A stretch of DNA of 64,000 bases, from assembly GCA_029224185.1 (NCBI GenBank), contig CM055197.1, positions 18,328,642 to 18,392,641 of the forward strand, in the 5' to 3' direction. The notes under the pieces were generated by a model that had not been told where the DNA came from, did not search any database, and was given only the letters and a program-made list of their open reading frames with translations. The DNA comes from Karalla daura (lineage: Eukaryota; Chordata; Actinopteri; Chaetodontiformes; Leiognathidae). This document shows positions 1 to 12,656 of the stretch, one piece after another. Every line of letters begins with the position of its first letter. Within the stretch, counting starts at the first letter, position 1. Position numbers and translations under genes: made by a program.

Positions 1-974
1 TATACTGACGAAATTGATGGATTGCAAAAGGGGATTTATAATATGTACAAGATGATGGATGAATAGCTCAGAAGGTTTGCTGGATCAATTTTGGACATGT
101 GAGTGGAGACTACATGTTTTCTTCATGTATGTGTTGGTTTCCTCTGGACCCTGCAATGGACTGCCCTTTAGTGTATTCGCATAAAGGTTTAGAGCTGGTG
201 AGATAATGGATGAACGTATTAAAGTAGATATTAAGAGTAACCTTCCCATCACAGGTTGTTTAGCCGGGATCCATTTTGGATTTTGTTGGTCTCGAGCTTG
301 CGTGGTGCCCATCATCCGTCATCCTTTTGAAAACAAAAATCATCTCGCTAATGTCCCAATGACAGCGTTGACTGATGGACCAACAGAGGCAGCTGTAATT
401 CTCACACATTTGTTTTCTAATTGCCTTTCCAGCCCTCATTATTTTTATTTTATGTAATCCTGCTTATCTTGCCTTCACTTTTTTCTTTGTTTAAGCTTTT
501 AGCCCCCTACCTCTCCTGCACAGGCTTTTGTTTACTTATAATCCACAAACACAATATGCTATGGTGGTAAAAGCACGTCTGTATTTATGTATATGCATCC
601 ATATCGTATCTTTTATTATAGCCGTGTTTTAGTATGCAAACAAATAGAGCATATAGACTATAAGCAGCATGCTATATGTGCCTATGTACAGATTGGTTAA
701 AGGCTTTAAATATTCATGACTAAATGAGCAACAATCTGTTTTCCTTCAGTGTGGCTGTGGTTTGACCAGATTTACTAGCACCTGTGATCAAACACTCCTG
801 ACAAGTATATGTGTGGCTCCAACTGAGTGAGAAAAGCTCAGATGTCTCTCATGTGGCACAAACACAATAAACTCAGCTGATTTTTTTTGGTAATAATAGA
901 ACCTGCATTCAAGCTGATTGGGAAAATGTAAATGCTTTGATTCAAATGCGTATCCCCTGCCTTCACCCTATTTT

Positions 975-1055
975 AGCTCAGACAAGTTCCAGCAGACCCC
1001 CGCTATACTGGTTAGGTTTAAATCAGGTCAAAGAAAAGGATGGATGGATCCTGGC
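975..1055 (+). mobile_element. Degraded tail of a teleost tRNA-derived SINE
   Basis: The words 'ttccagcagacccccgc' followed by 'ggttaggtttaa' and 'aaaggatggatggat' match the 3' tail of the common fish SINE ('gctccagc...cccccgcgaccct...ggataagcggt...aaatggatggatgga'). The body is missing or too decayed to see. Identified from memory of the family, not by alignment. Confidence 0.4.
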
Positions 1056-1750
1056 CAGAGCTGAATTCACGCTTCACAAGGAAAAAACACAGTCCATGTC
1101 AATTTTAAATCAATGATCCTGGGCCAGGCTTGATCCAGGATATCAGTACCAGATCAAGTCAGCTGCAAGACAGGTAGAGGGATGTCAATGGAGTTTAGTG
1201 CAACAAGGTTAAATGTAGCACTGGTGAGACCTGAAGGCCACACTAAAGCCATAATCCGGGTGTGAACTGTCTTTGATTCGCTAATGGATCACAGTTCAGC
1301 CATTAGGGAGGGATGGGATGGAAAGCCTCACAGTGGAAGACAATTAGAGGAGGCTGTTGCATAGTGGAGTGCGATTGCGAGTCAGCAGATTGAGCTGCTA
1401 TAAGCTGCAGGGGCAACAGAACTGCCGGTCCAGAGCTGGAGGCGGCTTTGCTCTTTAATTAACGACCCTCTCCCGCACAAAAGCCTCGACCCCGTGTCAG
1501 GTTCCATGCTGAAAAACGGCCCGGCTTTATGAATCAGAGCTGTCTGCGACGTGACGCTGGCCAGGCCACAACACGCCACGTCAAAGAGTCGACTGTGGCA
1601 TCACACAGGGAACCTGCAGGAGGCTTCAGCTGGCGAGATGACAGCATGGAAAATGAGGAGCACCTGGTCAGGCCTGCACAGCTGCTCACTCCAGGCCCCG
1701 GGGAGAGAGTCCAAATACTACTGAGTGACTGAACACATATGCATGTACAC

Positions 1751-1806
1751 TGTGTAAATGTGTGTGTTTGTGTGTGTGTGTGTGAGAGAGAGAAAGAGAA
1801 TGTGAG
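1751..1806. repeat. (GT)n-(GA)n compound microsatellite
   Basis: An imperfect GT run passes directly into an imperfect GA run. It is visible directly and accounts for the SLSHTHTQTHT-type frames on the other strand. Confidence 0.9.
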
Positions 1807-3102
1807 GGAGGGAGTACTCATTGACAACACAGACTGAGTCATGAGTGACTGACTACATTACAACAATGAGAAAGTACAACCAAGCTCCTATCTCCTCCCT
1901 CTTCTTTTAAAGGTGACCTAGAATGGAGTATTTATTCTCATTCTCTGCTGTTTATATTGTAGCTATAGAACATTTGTATAATCAGAAATGATACTTAACA
2001 AGCCCTTTTACAATCCCATTTTTTGTATTGCACATATCTGTTTCATGTTTATCTGGCAACCACACCACTGATTGCTTGCCACTCACTTGAATATGACTTT
2101 ATATTCCTTGCTAAACAACAAGGTCAGCTAAGTTATAATCGAAGCAGTACAGATAAGGAGTGCATTGAGCAAGAATTGCAGAAGAATTCAGATACTGAGG
2201 AGGAACCAGAAGTATTTTGACTGCCATTTCAGCAGAAACTTCACCAAACTGCTGCCTCACACATGCTGGCTTGATTTACTTTGACATGATTTGTGTCGCA
2301 CTCATTATGTATGTCACTTCCTGTCTCTGTTCAGATTCATCCTAGTTTTTAGCTGCCATTTCCATGTTAGAAATTGATCAGAAATGAGGATGTGATTACA
2401 ATCTGGACCTGTCGTGCATCTGAGCCTTAGCGAAATGCTTTCATTCTAGCTTCCCTTTCACTGCTGGATGGATTCCAGTGGATAGAGTTGAGATAGTTTA
2501 CTAAGAATCGGAAAACCTTGACCTCGGGCATCTTTAAAGAAGAGTTCAGATGATTAACAAAGTTATTAACATTCACCATGTGCGGACTGAGTGTCCATGC
2601 AATAGCTCAGCCTGGACTTAAAAGACTTGAGTGCCTGAGCATGTAAGGACACTGAGTAGTAGCTGTAGTTGTGTAATACTATTATCAGAGCAGCACAAGT
2701 AAGTATTGTGTTTATTAATCCCATTGCCCAATGAAAGGTGTGTAGAAGAAGGGTTGGTACGAAAACTGAGCCCTGAGGAACTCCAAACCATTTACTCAAA
2801 AAAAATAGACAGATTCCCACTGGTCTGTTTCAACTGATCTGCCATATCAATATTTTATATTTGAACATGGATGTGGACGTGATGATGTTTCGGACCTGCC
2901 GTCCTTACATCATCGCCAGGTATGTAGTTGTGTCTTTCAACAAAGCCGCTGCACACAACAACTTCAAAACACAGCACTGTGTGTTGAACCAAATCAAATA
3001 CTGTTTCTCGTTTGTCTTTTGCAGCAGATCTCATTTGTAACAGAGCAAAACCTCGGTGTGAATCCCTTGTGAATTCACGTACGCGCACACATACAGAATC
3101 AG

Positions 3103-3104
<2 letters not shown>

Positions 3105-3149
<45 letters not shown>
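3105..3149. repeat. (GA)22 microsatellite upstream of the candidate sntg1 first exon
   Basis: A near-pure GA tract, followed by a purine-rich stretch and CA-rich sequence to about 3340. It sits about 200 bp upstream of the GC-rich candidate first exon, where GAGA-type tracts often occur near promoters. A regulatory role is inference only. Confidence 0.85.
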
Positions 3150-3152
<3 letters not shown>

Positions 3153-3340
3153 CGCAGTACAGGGAAATGTAATTGGCAGGAAAAAGAAAGGAGGAGGGGG
3201 GGTGAAAACGCTTTGTGAGAGAGTGTCTTTGACACCAGTGTGATGCTGGAAAGCGCAGCGGCAGACGTCCCTGGAAACGGCAGGAGGGGACACACACACA
3301 CACAGAAATACACACACACAAACACACACGCGCACACAAG

Positions 3341-3822
3341 TGGGATCATGCAATACTGATGGATCCGGAGTTGTGCGGCTAAAACGGAGCGTCTCCAGAG
3401 CGGCGAGATGCGGGGACGCGAAGCTCCGAGACCGAGACCCTGCCTGGAGAGAAAGCTCTGAGCTCCACCTCAGCTGCTCCAGCCGCCGCCGCTGCCGCCG
3501 CCGCTGCTGCTGCTGCCCAGGAAATATGGACAGACCTGGGTTTTCTGTGAACCAGGGCTGGCTCTCTCGGATGCTGCACATCATCGCTACAGAGTATAGT
3601 GGACCCGGGATGTGGGCGATGCTGCCACAAGGGATGCATTGTGATTTCGCAGAGAGCGAGCGAGAGGGAGATGTTTCTGCAACCCGTGCATGAATTAGAA
3701 TAAGAGAGAGCGAGGGAGAAAAGAAGAGAAAAGAAAAGAGAGAGAGAGAGAAAAACGCCACAGGAGGGTTCGGAGTCCGACGGGATCTAATAAGACATCA
3801 CCACCTGTTACCAGAAAACCAG
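3341..3822 (+). other. sntg1: Candidate sntg1 promoter-proximal non-coding first exon
   Basis: This CpG-rich stretch ends in a consensus donor, AACCAG|GTAAGCCT (GT at 3823). It contains a CCG/CTG triplet block (3483-3518) and several ATGs, including a 117-codon frame (3340-3693) that stops before the donor and would be an upstream ORF. No TATA box is evident and the 5' limit is arbitrary. Assignment to sntg1 rests on strand, position and the lack of another gene, not on any coding link. It could instead start a separate non-coding transcript. Confidence 0.35.
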
Positions 3823-4730
3823 GTAAGCCTCGTTTCCACCGCTTGCTTTTTTTTTTGCAATGACAGTGCCTCACAAGACAGCGCACGACGCACGTAGGTA
3901 GTTCATTCTCATGGCAAACGTCCACATTCAACGCACTCCGTCTCCATGCACTTTTCTTTTGGAGATGTGATCTGCCTCGGTGCTGCGCACTAAGATTTAT
4001 GGACCGGTCAGCCTATGTGATAACGAAGCACCACATCCTGCCTGAGCCGTGCACCTATGCAGGGCCTCGTGATCAGACAGCGTTTCACCATGCTCTGATT
4101 TGCACCCTCTATCCATATGTCTGCGTGCTGTTGTGTGTATGGGCTTGCAGGGACCTTCACGTTGCCTCAGTGCAGGTATAAGCAGCAGTGCGGTTCCTCC
4201 AGCCAGTGCAGTGGCGGCAGACCTCCTTTTTCCTCCATGCTGCTCTGCTCAGCTGCCTCAAAGTACTCTCTTTCTCTCTGCGCCGGGTGCCAACGCTCAG
4301 TACAGGAAGACACACACACAACAAAGCTTAAACAGTCCATTTTGTGTCTCACTGAAGTCCTCCTGTGGAAAAGGCATCAAGGCAGCGTCCATCTGTGGTT
4401 GAACCTGGGGAGTGTTTTCACAGAGCCTGCTGCTGCTGCTGCTTCACTGTGTTTTATTAGCCTGGCAGAAAGCTCCCGAACCTCTTCCTCCAATTTATGA
4501 TGCTTCTTTAGCTGTAATATGCTTTGCCGTGGTTTTCTCTCATAATTGAGACTCACAGTCCCCGCTGTGCTCGTTCAAGAAAACCCACAGAGGAGCACGA
4601 AACCAGAGTTCACACTGCGAAGCGCCCACAGGCCCGTCGAGCTGATCTGAGCCGATCTGAGCCGAGCTGGTCCCATCCACGGTCATAGGTCAGGAGCAAT
4701 CTGTGCGATGCACCGGAGGTCTCGTCTCCC

Positions 4731-4770
4731 ATGGGTGGGTGGGTGGGTGGGAGGGGGGTGGGGGGGGGGC
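4731..4770 (+). repeat. G-rich (GGGT)n tract with G-quadruplex potential
   Basis: Five GGGT-type repeats are followed by runs of six and nine G. Four or more G-triplets separated by single T residues fit the classic G-quadruplex pattern. There is no evidence of function. Confidence 0.7.
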
Positions 4771-4948
4771 AAGACGCTGACATGTCATTGATGATTTTAT
4801 GCCCTAGTGGGCGCGACCTCCCCCCAGTATTCCTGCTTATGTCCTAAATCAAAGAGCAGTTTGGCCATGTGACAGAGGCAGGCTGGCAGGAAATCAGGCC
4901 TGAGTGAAATGGTGTCAGTCAAGTCCAGTCAATATGTCAGGCAGAGAG

Positions 4949-5013
4949 AAGGAGAGAGAGAGAGAGAGAGAGAGGGAGGGAGGGAGAGGGAGAGGGAGAG
5001 GGAGAGCGAGACA
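4949..5013. repeat. (GA)n / (GGGAGA)n purine tract
   Basis: A pure GA run gives way to GGGA and then GGGAGA hexamers. Low-complexity frames on both strands here are repeat translations. Confidence 0.85.
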
Positions 5014-5454
5014 GGGACAGCAAGAGAAGGGAGCAACTTGTTTGAATCCCTCACACTGTGTTGCAGGCTGGATTAACTGGAATGAGGCGAGTGCCACGAA
5101 GTCTCGCCCTGCGCCGCCTTGATCTGAAGCATCCTGGCGTCTGTCAGGATGTGGGAGCGTCTGCGCTGCACATCAAACCAGTGTCCCACTGGATCCCAGT
5201 GGGTCATTTAGGGATTGTGACTCGCTAAACGCTCTGATACGTGCAAGCGGTGGACAGGTTTTCCTCAGGCGTTCCTAGAAGCAGTGAATGTACACTCTGG
5301 TATCAATTATGCATGTTCACACGTTCAAAGTGCCGCTTGACTCCCGCAGCATCGCCCCTATACCCTGATACGTGAGCGCGCTGCTGGAGCTGTGCTGCAT
5401 ATCCAAGGGTTACTCTCTCTGCACTCAGCCAAGCATCATTTCATTCTTTCAACG

Positions 5455-5636
5455 CCACGTGGCTTTATTCACTGACCTATTTTGACCATAAAAAGCGGCA
5501 CGGGGCTGGGAATAATGCACAACGGACCTGTCAAGATTCAAGAAGAGGGATGGAAAAGTGGAAGCGACGGATGCAAACTGACGGCGGATGTTTCGGATGA
5601 GATTGCAGAGTATTTAAAGGAAACAGTTTGGTAAGG
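5455..5636 (+). promoter_or_regulatory. Possible alternative promoter and first exon
   Basis: An E-box CACGTG lies near 5457, a TATA-like 'ccataaaaagc' near 5487, and a consensus donor follows downstream (CAGTTTG|GTAAGGG, GT at about 5630). Spacing fits a short TATA-driven first exon on the sntg1 strand. No ATG-initiated sntg1 sequence is present, so it would be non-coding. Such combinations can arise by chance in nine kb of intron. Confidence 0.2.
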
Positions 5637-5926
5637 GAAAATGGAGCGATCCCTTAACATTTCCAGTGATTGTTCTGTCTAAAGGGCATCTGGGAGAGCC
5701 CGCAGTATGTCACCGTGAGGCTGGACATCTTCATTACAATCTCGCCCCGGAGCCTGGCAGCAGAGAGGAAAATGCATCACCCCTTGCTGCTTCTGTGGGG
5801 CTTTTATAGCAACTGTTTGGTCGCCCATCCATACAAACAGCTCCAGATGTTGAATTCGCAGGGGGGAGGCCATATGCTTTTATTGCAATGTGATGTATGA
5901 GCCGAGCAAACGGGAGAAACTGTAGA

Positions 5927-5929
<3 letters not shown>

Positions 5930-6002
<73 letters not shown>
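5930..6002. repeat. (CT)n microsatellite
   Basis: About 73 bp of CT with one 'ctgtctct' interruption. Frames across it encode only Arg/Glu or Ser/Leu runs. Confidence 0.9.
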
Positions 6003-6004
<2 letters not shown>

Positions 6005-8639
6005 AGAGCAGCAAGAAATATCACTGGCCTGTGCCACGAAGTCACTGTCATGCAACAAGAAAACCATTAGTCTGGCTTAGCGGAGACTGATGGCTAATGA
6101 AGCGAATGCACACTGAGCTCGCGTAGGGAAGACAGAAGACACAACTCTCATTTATATGCGCCTCATATACCAGCCCATCTGATTTAGAGGTTGAGGACTG
6201 CAACACAGATCAACGCACTGAAAGCCCCACGTAAGTGATAACTGCCCGGAGAAAAGCAATAAGGGCTCAGATTATGAACCGTGATTTATTATAAAAGCAA
6301 GTGGCAGAGCGCTGAGATAAAAATCTGCACCTCCGACATGCGTTTCTGTCGAGGATGCGCTGTGCTTTTCTTTCGTTTCGCTTTGCGATGTGCAAGTAGC
6401 CGAGGCTGGACAATTTTAGGTCACATTTGATTAATGCGGAGAGTCTTCGTGTTCGTTAAGCACCGCTGCCCTGACAGTGCACCGCAGCACCAGCTCAACC
6501 TTGATGGAAGGCGGTCTTGTACAGTAAATTGCATTATTGCGTTTCCTTGGAACATTTACAATCCATCCAACCTGTGAATAGTAAAATAGCCCCGGGCAGC
6601 AATTAATCCGCCTCACAGTTTTTTTGCTTATGATGGCAGAACAGGCGGCACGGGCGTCACAGTTTCTGTTTACTTAAAGAGTTGTGAAATCGTCCCCGCC
6701 ACAAGGGCTTGTTAAGTGTTTAGAGCTGAGCGAGTGAAACTTAATCGCTAACCACGCTGATCATCAATTAATTACTCAAGCCGTTTGTTTCAAGCACTCT
6801 CGCTTTCTGCTCCAGCGATTGTTTTAAATCTGTGTTGCGTTGCGCCAAGTCGAATGTTTTCCCCTCCAGTAGAAAAGCAGAGATGTCACTGGGAACTCTG
6901 GGTCTGCAATCTGCAAGCTCATGTTTCATCGATCAAATGGCCGAACCATCAGTCATAGTCGTCACCAACCAACCAACCAACGGTCAATCAGTCACCAGGC
7001 GCAGCTCTGCCTATAAGATCTGCAGTCGAACGCTGTCAGCAGCTGACCTTATGGAAACCTCTAGTCGATGACGATAGAGCTTAATTTATGCCCTTAAAAT
7101 AGTCATTTGTTTCGCGCAGTGGGAAGTCATAAATAATTTGCCCGAGCAACTCAGAGATGGCTCTTTGTCTCCGTACATTATATTTAGTAAGGGAGCAGAT
7201 GCGTCCCTCGACTTCATTTCAATGTAGCCGGGCCTACAGCGATATGCTGAGCTTTTGTAATCCTTTCATGTACTCCACACGCAGCATGGGGCCGTTTCCA
7301 GGCCCCCAAGTCTTCCCCTGCAAGACCTCATTGGTTGAGAAAGGAAAACGGCTAAATGCATATGTACTCCTTCACATTTAGTATAATTGGGATAAGGAAT
7401 TTCATCACTCATTGTAGTATAAATACCCTGCATTGAGCCTAATTAGGACATTCATGTAATATAACATGCTTGATTTGCCGGGTCTATTCATTCACAGGCG
7501 CTACATTGTGATATCACATGCTGCGGAAGAAGAAAAAAAACATATTACAATCCCATTAAGAAACCTGGCCGTAACACACATGCTTCAGTTTCCACTCTTT
7601 ACTGCCCGGAGTGAGTCTATTTCCGCTCCCTGATATCCAGTGATGTAACAGGAAACTGGTTGGTGAAATGACTCCTGCTGATTTAAGTTGGCACCCACCT
7701 GATATCCAGTGGCTTCCTGTTGCCAAAAAACATACATCATAGTCAGGAAGGTCAAGCGCCCGGCCTATAAATGTGTCCATCACTAATTTACTCCTCTGCC
7801 TATCATTCACGAGCATCTGGCGTGGAGAGCGTCGCTGGCTGCTAGCAGGGCTCAGGTATTGACTTACGCCGTGATGAAGGAGTTATTTTTTGACAAATGC
7901 ATGAAAACGCGATGAGATCCTCTCTCTATCGTGCCGGAGTGATCTGTCTTGAGCATAATCTGAAAGAGAGGAGGCACAAGCAGCACCTCCGGCACAAAGC
8001 AGAGAATACAAGATGCACTCTGTATCCATGGAACTGTTCAGACTGACTGATGAGGATTAATGCATCCTAATGTGTCAGGCGAGGAGGAGCGTACATGGCA
8101 TGCAAGGTAAACACTGTTGTTTCCATTAAGAGAGAATCAGTTTCTGACAGGTGAGACATCAAATATGAGACTTTGTAGCTTCTCTGTTCTGAAAAACTGT
8201 TGTTGTTTGTATTTGATTGCCATTTTCTTTTGATAAAATGATCGACTACAATTAGAGCAGACATATCATTTTGCAGAAATAAACAATAGTTTTAGCCCTG
8301 CAATTGGAAGGAGTAAAAAAAACAGGAAGAAAAAAAACCTCAAACGTCAATTGATTGCAGCTTGTTTTTCTTTACTCGTTGTTGGTGGTGTCTTTAAACA
8401 TGAGTTCTTTTTGGCATGGACTCAACTGGAAATGGCAAGGGTAAAACGTTCAATGATGTACCTCATGAACTTCATCGATTTCTGCAAAACACTGTGTGTT
8501 GTGAACTTCTTGTGAGCAAAATAGTGGGAGAGTTATGGATTCTACCAAAAAGCCTGTTTAGATCGATCATCCGCCATTATAGCAGACACTTTGTACCCAG
8601 TGGAGTCTGCTGGAACTCATCTCCAGCGCACATTTGATG

Positions 8640-8812
8640 AAGGCCAGAACCATTCATTCACACCTAGGGGGCAATTTATAAGATCTACATGATCTAAACA
8701 TTTATGTTTCTGGACCGTATGGGAAACCAGAGAAGAAAAAACCCACAAAGACCAAAAATGCAGCCTCACTGTGAGGCACAAGCTCTGCAGCGCAGTATCA
8801 CCCTCTGTTTGG
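8640..8812 (-). mobile_element. Truncated tRNA-derived SINE, reverse orientation
   Basis: Read on the - strand it gives 'ggtttcc', 'gtccagaaacat', 'aattgcccccta' and 'ggtgtgaatgaatgg' in the order of the body of the common teleost SINE. The tRNA head is not recognisable and divergence is high, so this is an old insertion. Confidence 0.55.
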
Positions 8813-8827
8813 GTCATTCCTCGGATA

Positions 8828-8965
8828 AATCAGTTCAATAGTGTGTGATAGGATCGTGATTGGGGATGATAGGAGTGTCCTGGTTCAATACACTGTCAAA
8901 CACAATTTGCATAAATGACTTTATCCTCATTTCACACAGTGTCCCAACTTTTTTGGGACTTTGGT
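8828..8965. repeat. Possible old interspersed repeat
   Basis: The words 'cacagtgtcccaactttttt' and 'gggactttgg' resemble the tail of a repeat I have seen often in fish sequence, but I cannot name the family. No terminal repeats or coding remnants are visible. Confidence 0.25.
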
Positions 8966-11900
8966 CTTAGGAGATCCACTATGATTAGAAACTGAATATC
9001 TTTGGCTTTATTGATCAGCCAAAACAAGGAATCTGTATGTGTCACCTTGGGAATATCTGCTCAACATTTGTCACTGTTTTCTGACACATTATAGACTGAG
9101 CCCTCTGCTGATTAATGTGGCAAAGTCACTGGCAGATGAATCAATAATGAAAGTAATTGTTGTCTGAGGCTCTAAGTGAGGAATAGTAAAAATTTACAAC
9201 TTCCTCCTTTGCCGCTCGTTTATCTGAGAGCTGATTTAAAGCTCCGGAGAAACAAAATCAAGACGGATCACTACACCCGCTCCTAAATTAAAACTTCCAT
9301 TTCTCTTCATGCCATTTGTGCGCCTACCTAAAACAAACAAAAGGGTGCTGCAGTTAGAGAGGGAAAAAAAAACACCTCTTCATACAAAGTGAAAAATGGA
9401 AAAGTTGTGCGCAAATCAAATAGAACCTGAAAAAAAACAACATTCAAACAAGTCAGTGCATCTTCCCGACCTTAATCCAAGTCTGAAAGAAACTGGACCC
9501 AGAAATTGTTGAAGATACGCAGCATCGTCCTCTAAAATGAAGCGAGACATTATTGAAATGCCGCAGGAATGTTTTCCCGTCACCATAACAACGGATAAGT
9601 GAAAAATAGATGAGCAATCGTGATTAGCAGTCTTCATTCTCTGCTACACAAAGATTGCGTTGAAACAGAAACGGGAGGGTGTACATCGCCTGCAGACTGC
9701 AACAGAGATCTGATTGTGTTTTCTCAAGCAAAACTGGGCAGATCCCGTGGAAATCTGTCACTGTATAACACAGCCGATGTTGAGTGGGGGCTCTTTTGGG
9801 GGATGCCGTGATAGTCGAGCAACATAATATCTGCTTATCATCACTTGCCAAATCGAAAAGCTGCACTCACAGGCGCCATATGTTCCAGGTCGCGGAACGA
9901 GTGAACGTACAGTAAATGCAACCCATCTCGGTTTTTTTGTTTGTTTGTTTTTTTTTCCCCTTTTTGTGCAGTAAAACTACATTTGCGGGAGCACTCATAT
10001 GTAGGCAGCTGCTCCACAGGGCATGCACGGCCATTCATCATCATGGAGCGCGGGCCACAGATGTCTACGAGACGGAGATGTCACGTTACAATCTCCACAT
10101 CGTCCAGGCTTAAACCCCCACCCTCCACCCCCCCACCGCCACTCTTGTTTCCAGCCATTGTGTCAGAGCCGAGAGCACCGTTCAAGAAAACAATGCGCCG
10201 CAAATTGGCGGCACTGGAAATATCTGATGGCGTGGTGTGTAGAAAGGGGGGAGTTGCGCTGACTCGTCTCTAAAAGAGGCACAAAAGGTTGGGCCCATTC
10301 AATCTTCGGATTGGATGGCGGCTCAGAGAAAGAGGGGGCGAGCGCCGGAGCCTGACGGGGTGTGCGAGAGGGCACCCGCCAAGACAAAGTGCTCGGCTCA
10401 GGGCTGCAGACATATTTTTCAGCTGACCGCGAGGAGACGTTCATTTTTCAAAGCAGCCGCACAAACGATGTCAGGGCTTCTCCGCGTGTCCGCTCCGTCT
10501 CTGAGATGCTGAGGTGCCCTGCAAGACGAAACGCTGCGATGATCAGTGGAGAACAGTGCAAGCTCGGCCAGCCGTGTATGGGCCCCAGCACACTCAGTTC
10601 CAGTGCGGTTTATGAAGTACAAACGAACGGTGTTGGATTTGATAGAATTTTCGACACATTCTGCAGTGTTTTGGTAAATTATTCAGAGCTCAATAAGATA
10701 ATTTTAATTGAAGAGTGTAATCTTCTGGACTCTTTGCCAGTTTGCTGATTCAACAATCGGTTGTTTGATCCACGAAATGGAGAGAATCATTAAAAATGTC
10801 TGGCATGTTCGTCTTTCACTCCCTTGTTAAGTCCAAACCACAGTTCAGAACCCAATTATTTTTTCTCTTTTCTATCAGATAATGTGCAGAAAACCATAAA
10901 CCTTGACTGACCTCAAATGGTACGACTCTTTATAGCAATTATTTCATCAACTAGTTGCTATGAGTCTGCATCAGATTAGCAGTGTTTATGTGTATTTTCC
11001 ACCTGGACTCATTAATTGGGGAAAACATGTAAGAGCGCTCACAACACATTAACTTGCAGCTCCAACGTGACCATGAAGTTAAAAGCTTCAAAATAAAACA
11101 CAAGCTGGACACAATAACCATGACTCGTAAAGTTTGTGTTTTAAACTGTTTTATTTCCAAATGATGAGCAGGTCTCCGAGGGTGCTGTATTTCAACGCGG
11201 TACATCTTTTGGGAATGAGTTAATTTTATCGCCTCCACAAATTTTCTCCAGACTTTATAGTGGGCAACACGCAGGACGACATGCAGTAAAAGCATCGCAT
11301 AAATACAAACTTTAAGTGCCAAAAGATACAATTCAAAAGAGGAACGACTCCGATGTTTTAAAAACCTATAAACGACCACGTACGCTTCCAAGGAAGTCAG
11401 AGATAAAACGATGCATTAAGGCTCCCATTGCCTCAGGAAATGTACTTATTTTATATAAAGGAGAGATGGACGAGCTGCCTCTGCGTAGACTACAACGCGA
11501 TGTTAATGAGACACTCTCGTCCCTCTCAGTGCTTCAACAAATAGATTCATAGTTTCATCACTGTATAATCGGGACTTGACGATTTATGCATGAAATACAC
11601 CTCTATATCGCATGTACTGTTTCCTTTCCTACCATGACGGCGATAACGACCAAAAAAGGCGCCTCGGAGCCAACAATGCATACTAACAAGGAGGATTTCT
11701 CAAGGGCGTGCTGTCGGAACTTAATAAACACTCTGGACGAGTCGTTTGTGCGCGACATTCAAAGATCGGGGAAAATGGAAGAATATGTGTTAATTGCCTT
11801 TTTGGCATGGCGCGCACGGATCTACAGGTCTTTTTTTTTTCTCATGCGCGAGGAATTCGAGAGGCTCCTTCAGCCGAGGCTGAGCAACGGGCGTCGCGGT

Positions 11901-12055
11901 TTTTCAGTCGGTGCTTGTTAGGGAAGATGAAGCCGCCAATGCCTTCAGATCCGACGTCCCCGGTGGAGACTGTGTCGCTCCAGTCAGAAGCATCGGGGGG
12001 AATAGTCCGTACGCCGAGCCGAGGTCAGGCTTCGGCCTGAGGTCATTGTGACACT

Positions 12056-12070
12056 CCGGCGAGAGAGAGA

Positions 12071-12120
<50 letters not shown>

Positions 12121-12124
12121 GAGA
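12056..12124. repeat. (GA)n array in CpG-rich DNA
   Basis: About 65 bp of GA with a few interruptions, embedded in CpG-rich DNA (11640-12300). A short hairpin (TCAGGC-TTCG-GCCTGA, near 12027-12041) lies just upstream. The context resembles that of the 3.1-kb candidate promoter. Confidence 0.8.
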
Positions 12125-12656
12125 TGTGCTGTCTTCTCGGGACAGCGGGCGCAGATGTGCACGTCTGTTACAGAGAGCGCAAGGTATTCCGATGGCGCCG
12201 CTGCGGGACAGACGAAATCGTAGCCGGGGGTTGGATTAGGATGACCCTGTGGCGGAGCGCTCAGCTGCTCATCCCGACACCCTCCCCGGTGCAACTGAGG
12301 GATGGAAATCCTCTATGGCCTCTGTATTGATAAAGCTCTTCATCGTAAGACAACCATTCATCCATCTTCTTGACCCTCTCTGTACCTGGTCACCTGTCTA
12401 CTGCCACAGCCACTGTCACTGGCAGTTTAGAGCCTTGAGTTGTGTGTTTTTTGGACGTCAGATAAAACCAGAGTCAAACCCAGACACGCAGAGGGAGAGC
12501 ATGCAGCCAAACCCGGGTCAGTCCTGCTGTGGAGTGACAGTGCTAACCTGCAGCCCGCCGTTGGGCCTCCAGCGTGCTGTTATCGCTCTCGGCTGTGTGT
12601 TTTCGCGCCACAATGACCTAACCAACGTGTCCCACATCTTCTCTCCACCGCCGCAG

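Larger units (their letters stand above)
1..3100. other. Intergenic or far-upstream DNA with no recognised gene
   Basis: I see no coding exon here. Open frames are short and unlike any family I know. The stretch holds a degraded SINE tail (975-1055), a GT/GA microsatellite (1751-1806) and AT-rich unique-looking sequence. A segment near 1905-2230 that starts 'aaaggtgacctagaatgg' looks like old interspersed repeat and contains a 65-codon frame with no recognisable homology. It lies upstream of the candidate sntg1 promoter and could contain regulatory DNA, but nothing in the sequence shows that. Confidence 0.5.
3823..12656 (+). other. sntg1: Putative 5' intron region of sntg1; no coding exon seen
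   Basis: About 8.8 kb between the two candidate 5' UTR exons. Contents: a G-rich tract (4731-4770), GA/GGGAGA repeats (4949-5013), a TATA-like candidate first exon (5455-5636), a (CT)n array (5930-6002), a CCAA run near 6966, a reverse-strand SINE (8640-8812), a fish-repeat-like segment near 8828-8965, CpG-rich DNA (10000-10600 and 11640-12300) and a GA array (12056-12124). Open frames up to 146 codons (10951-11391, - strand) have no recognisable motif. Confidence 0.4.

Noticed and set aside
2023..2220. 65-codon frame with an acidic end (EELQKNSDTEEE-like)
   Set aside because: Sits in what looks like old interspersed repeat; no splice sites in frame and no recognised family.
3099..3761. 220-codon and 164-codon - strand frames near 3 kb
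   Set aside because: Built from GA/CA microsatellites and a GC-rich exon read backwards. No homology, and the splice signal is on the other strand.
10951..11391. 146-codon hydrophobic frame on the - strand
   Set aside because: Looks membrane-like only because of AT-rich codons. No family resemblance, no splice or promoter signals.
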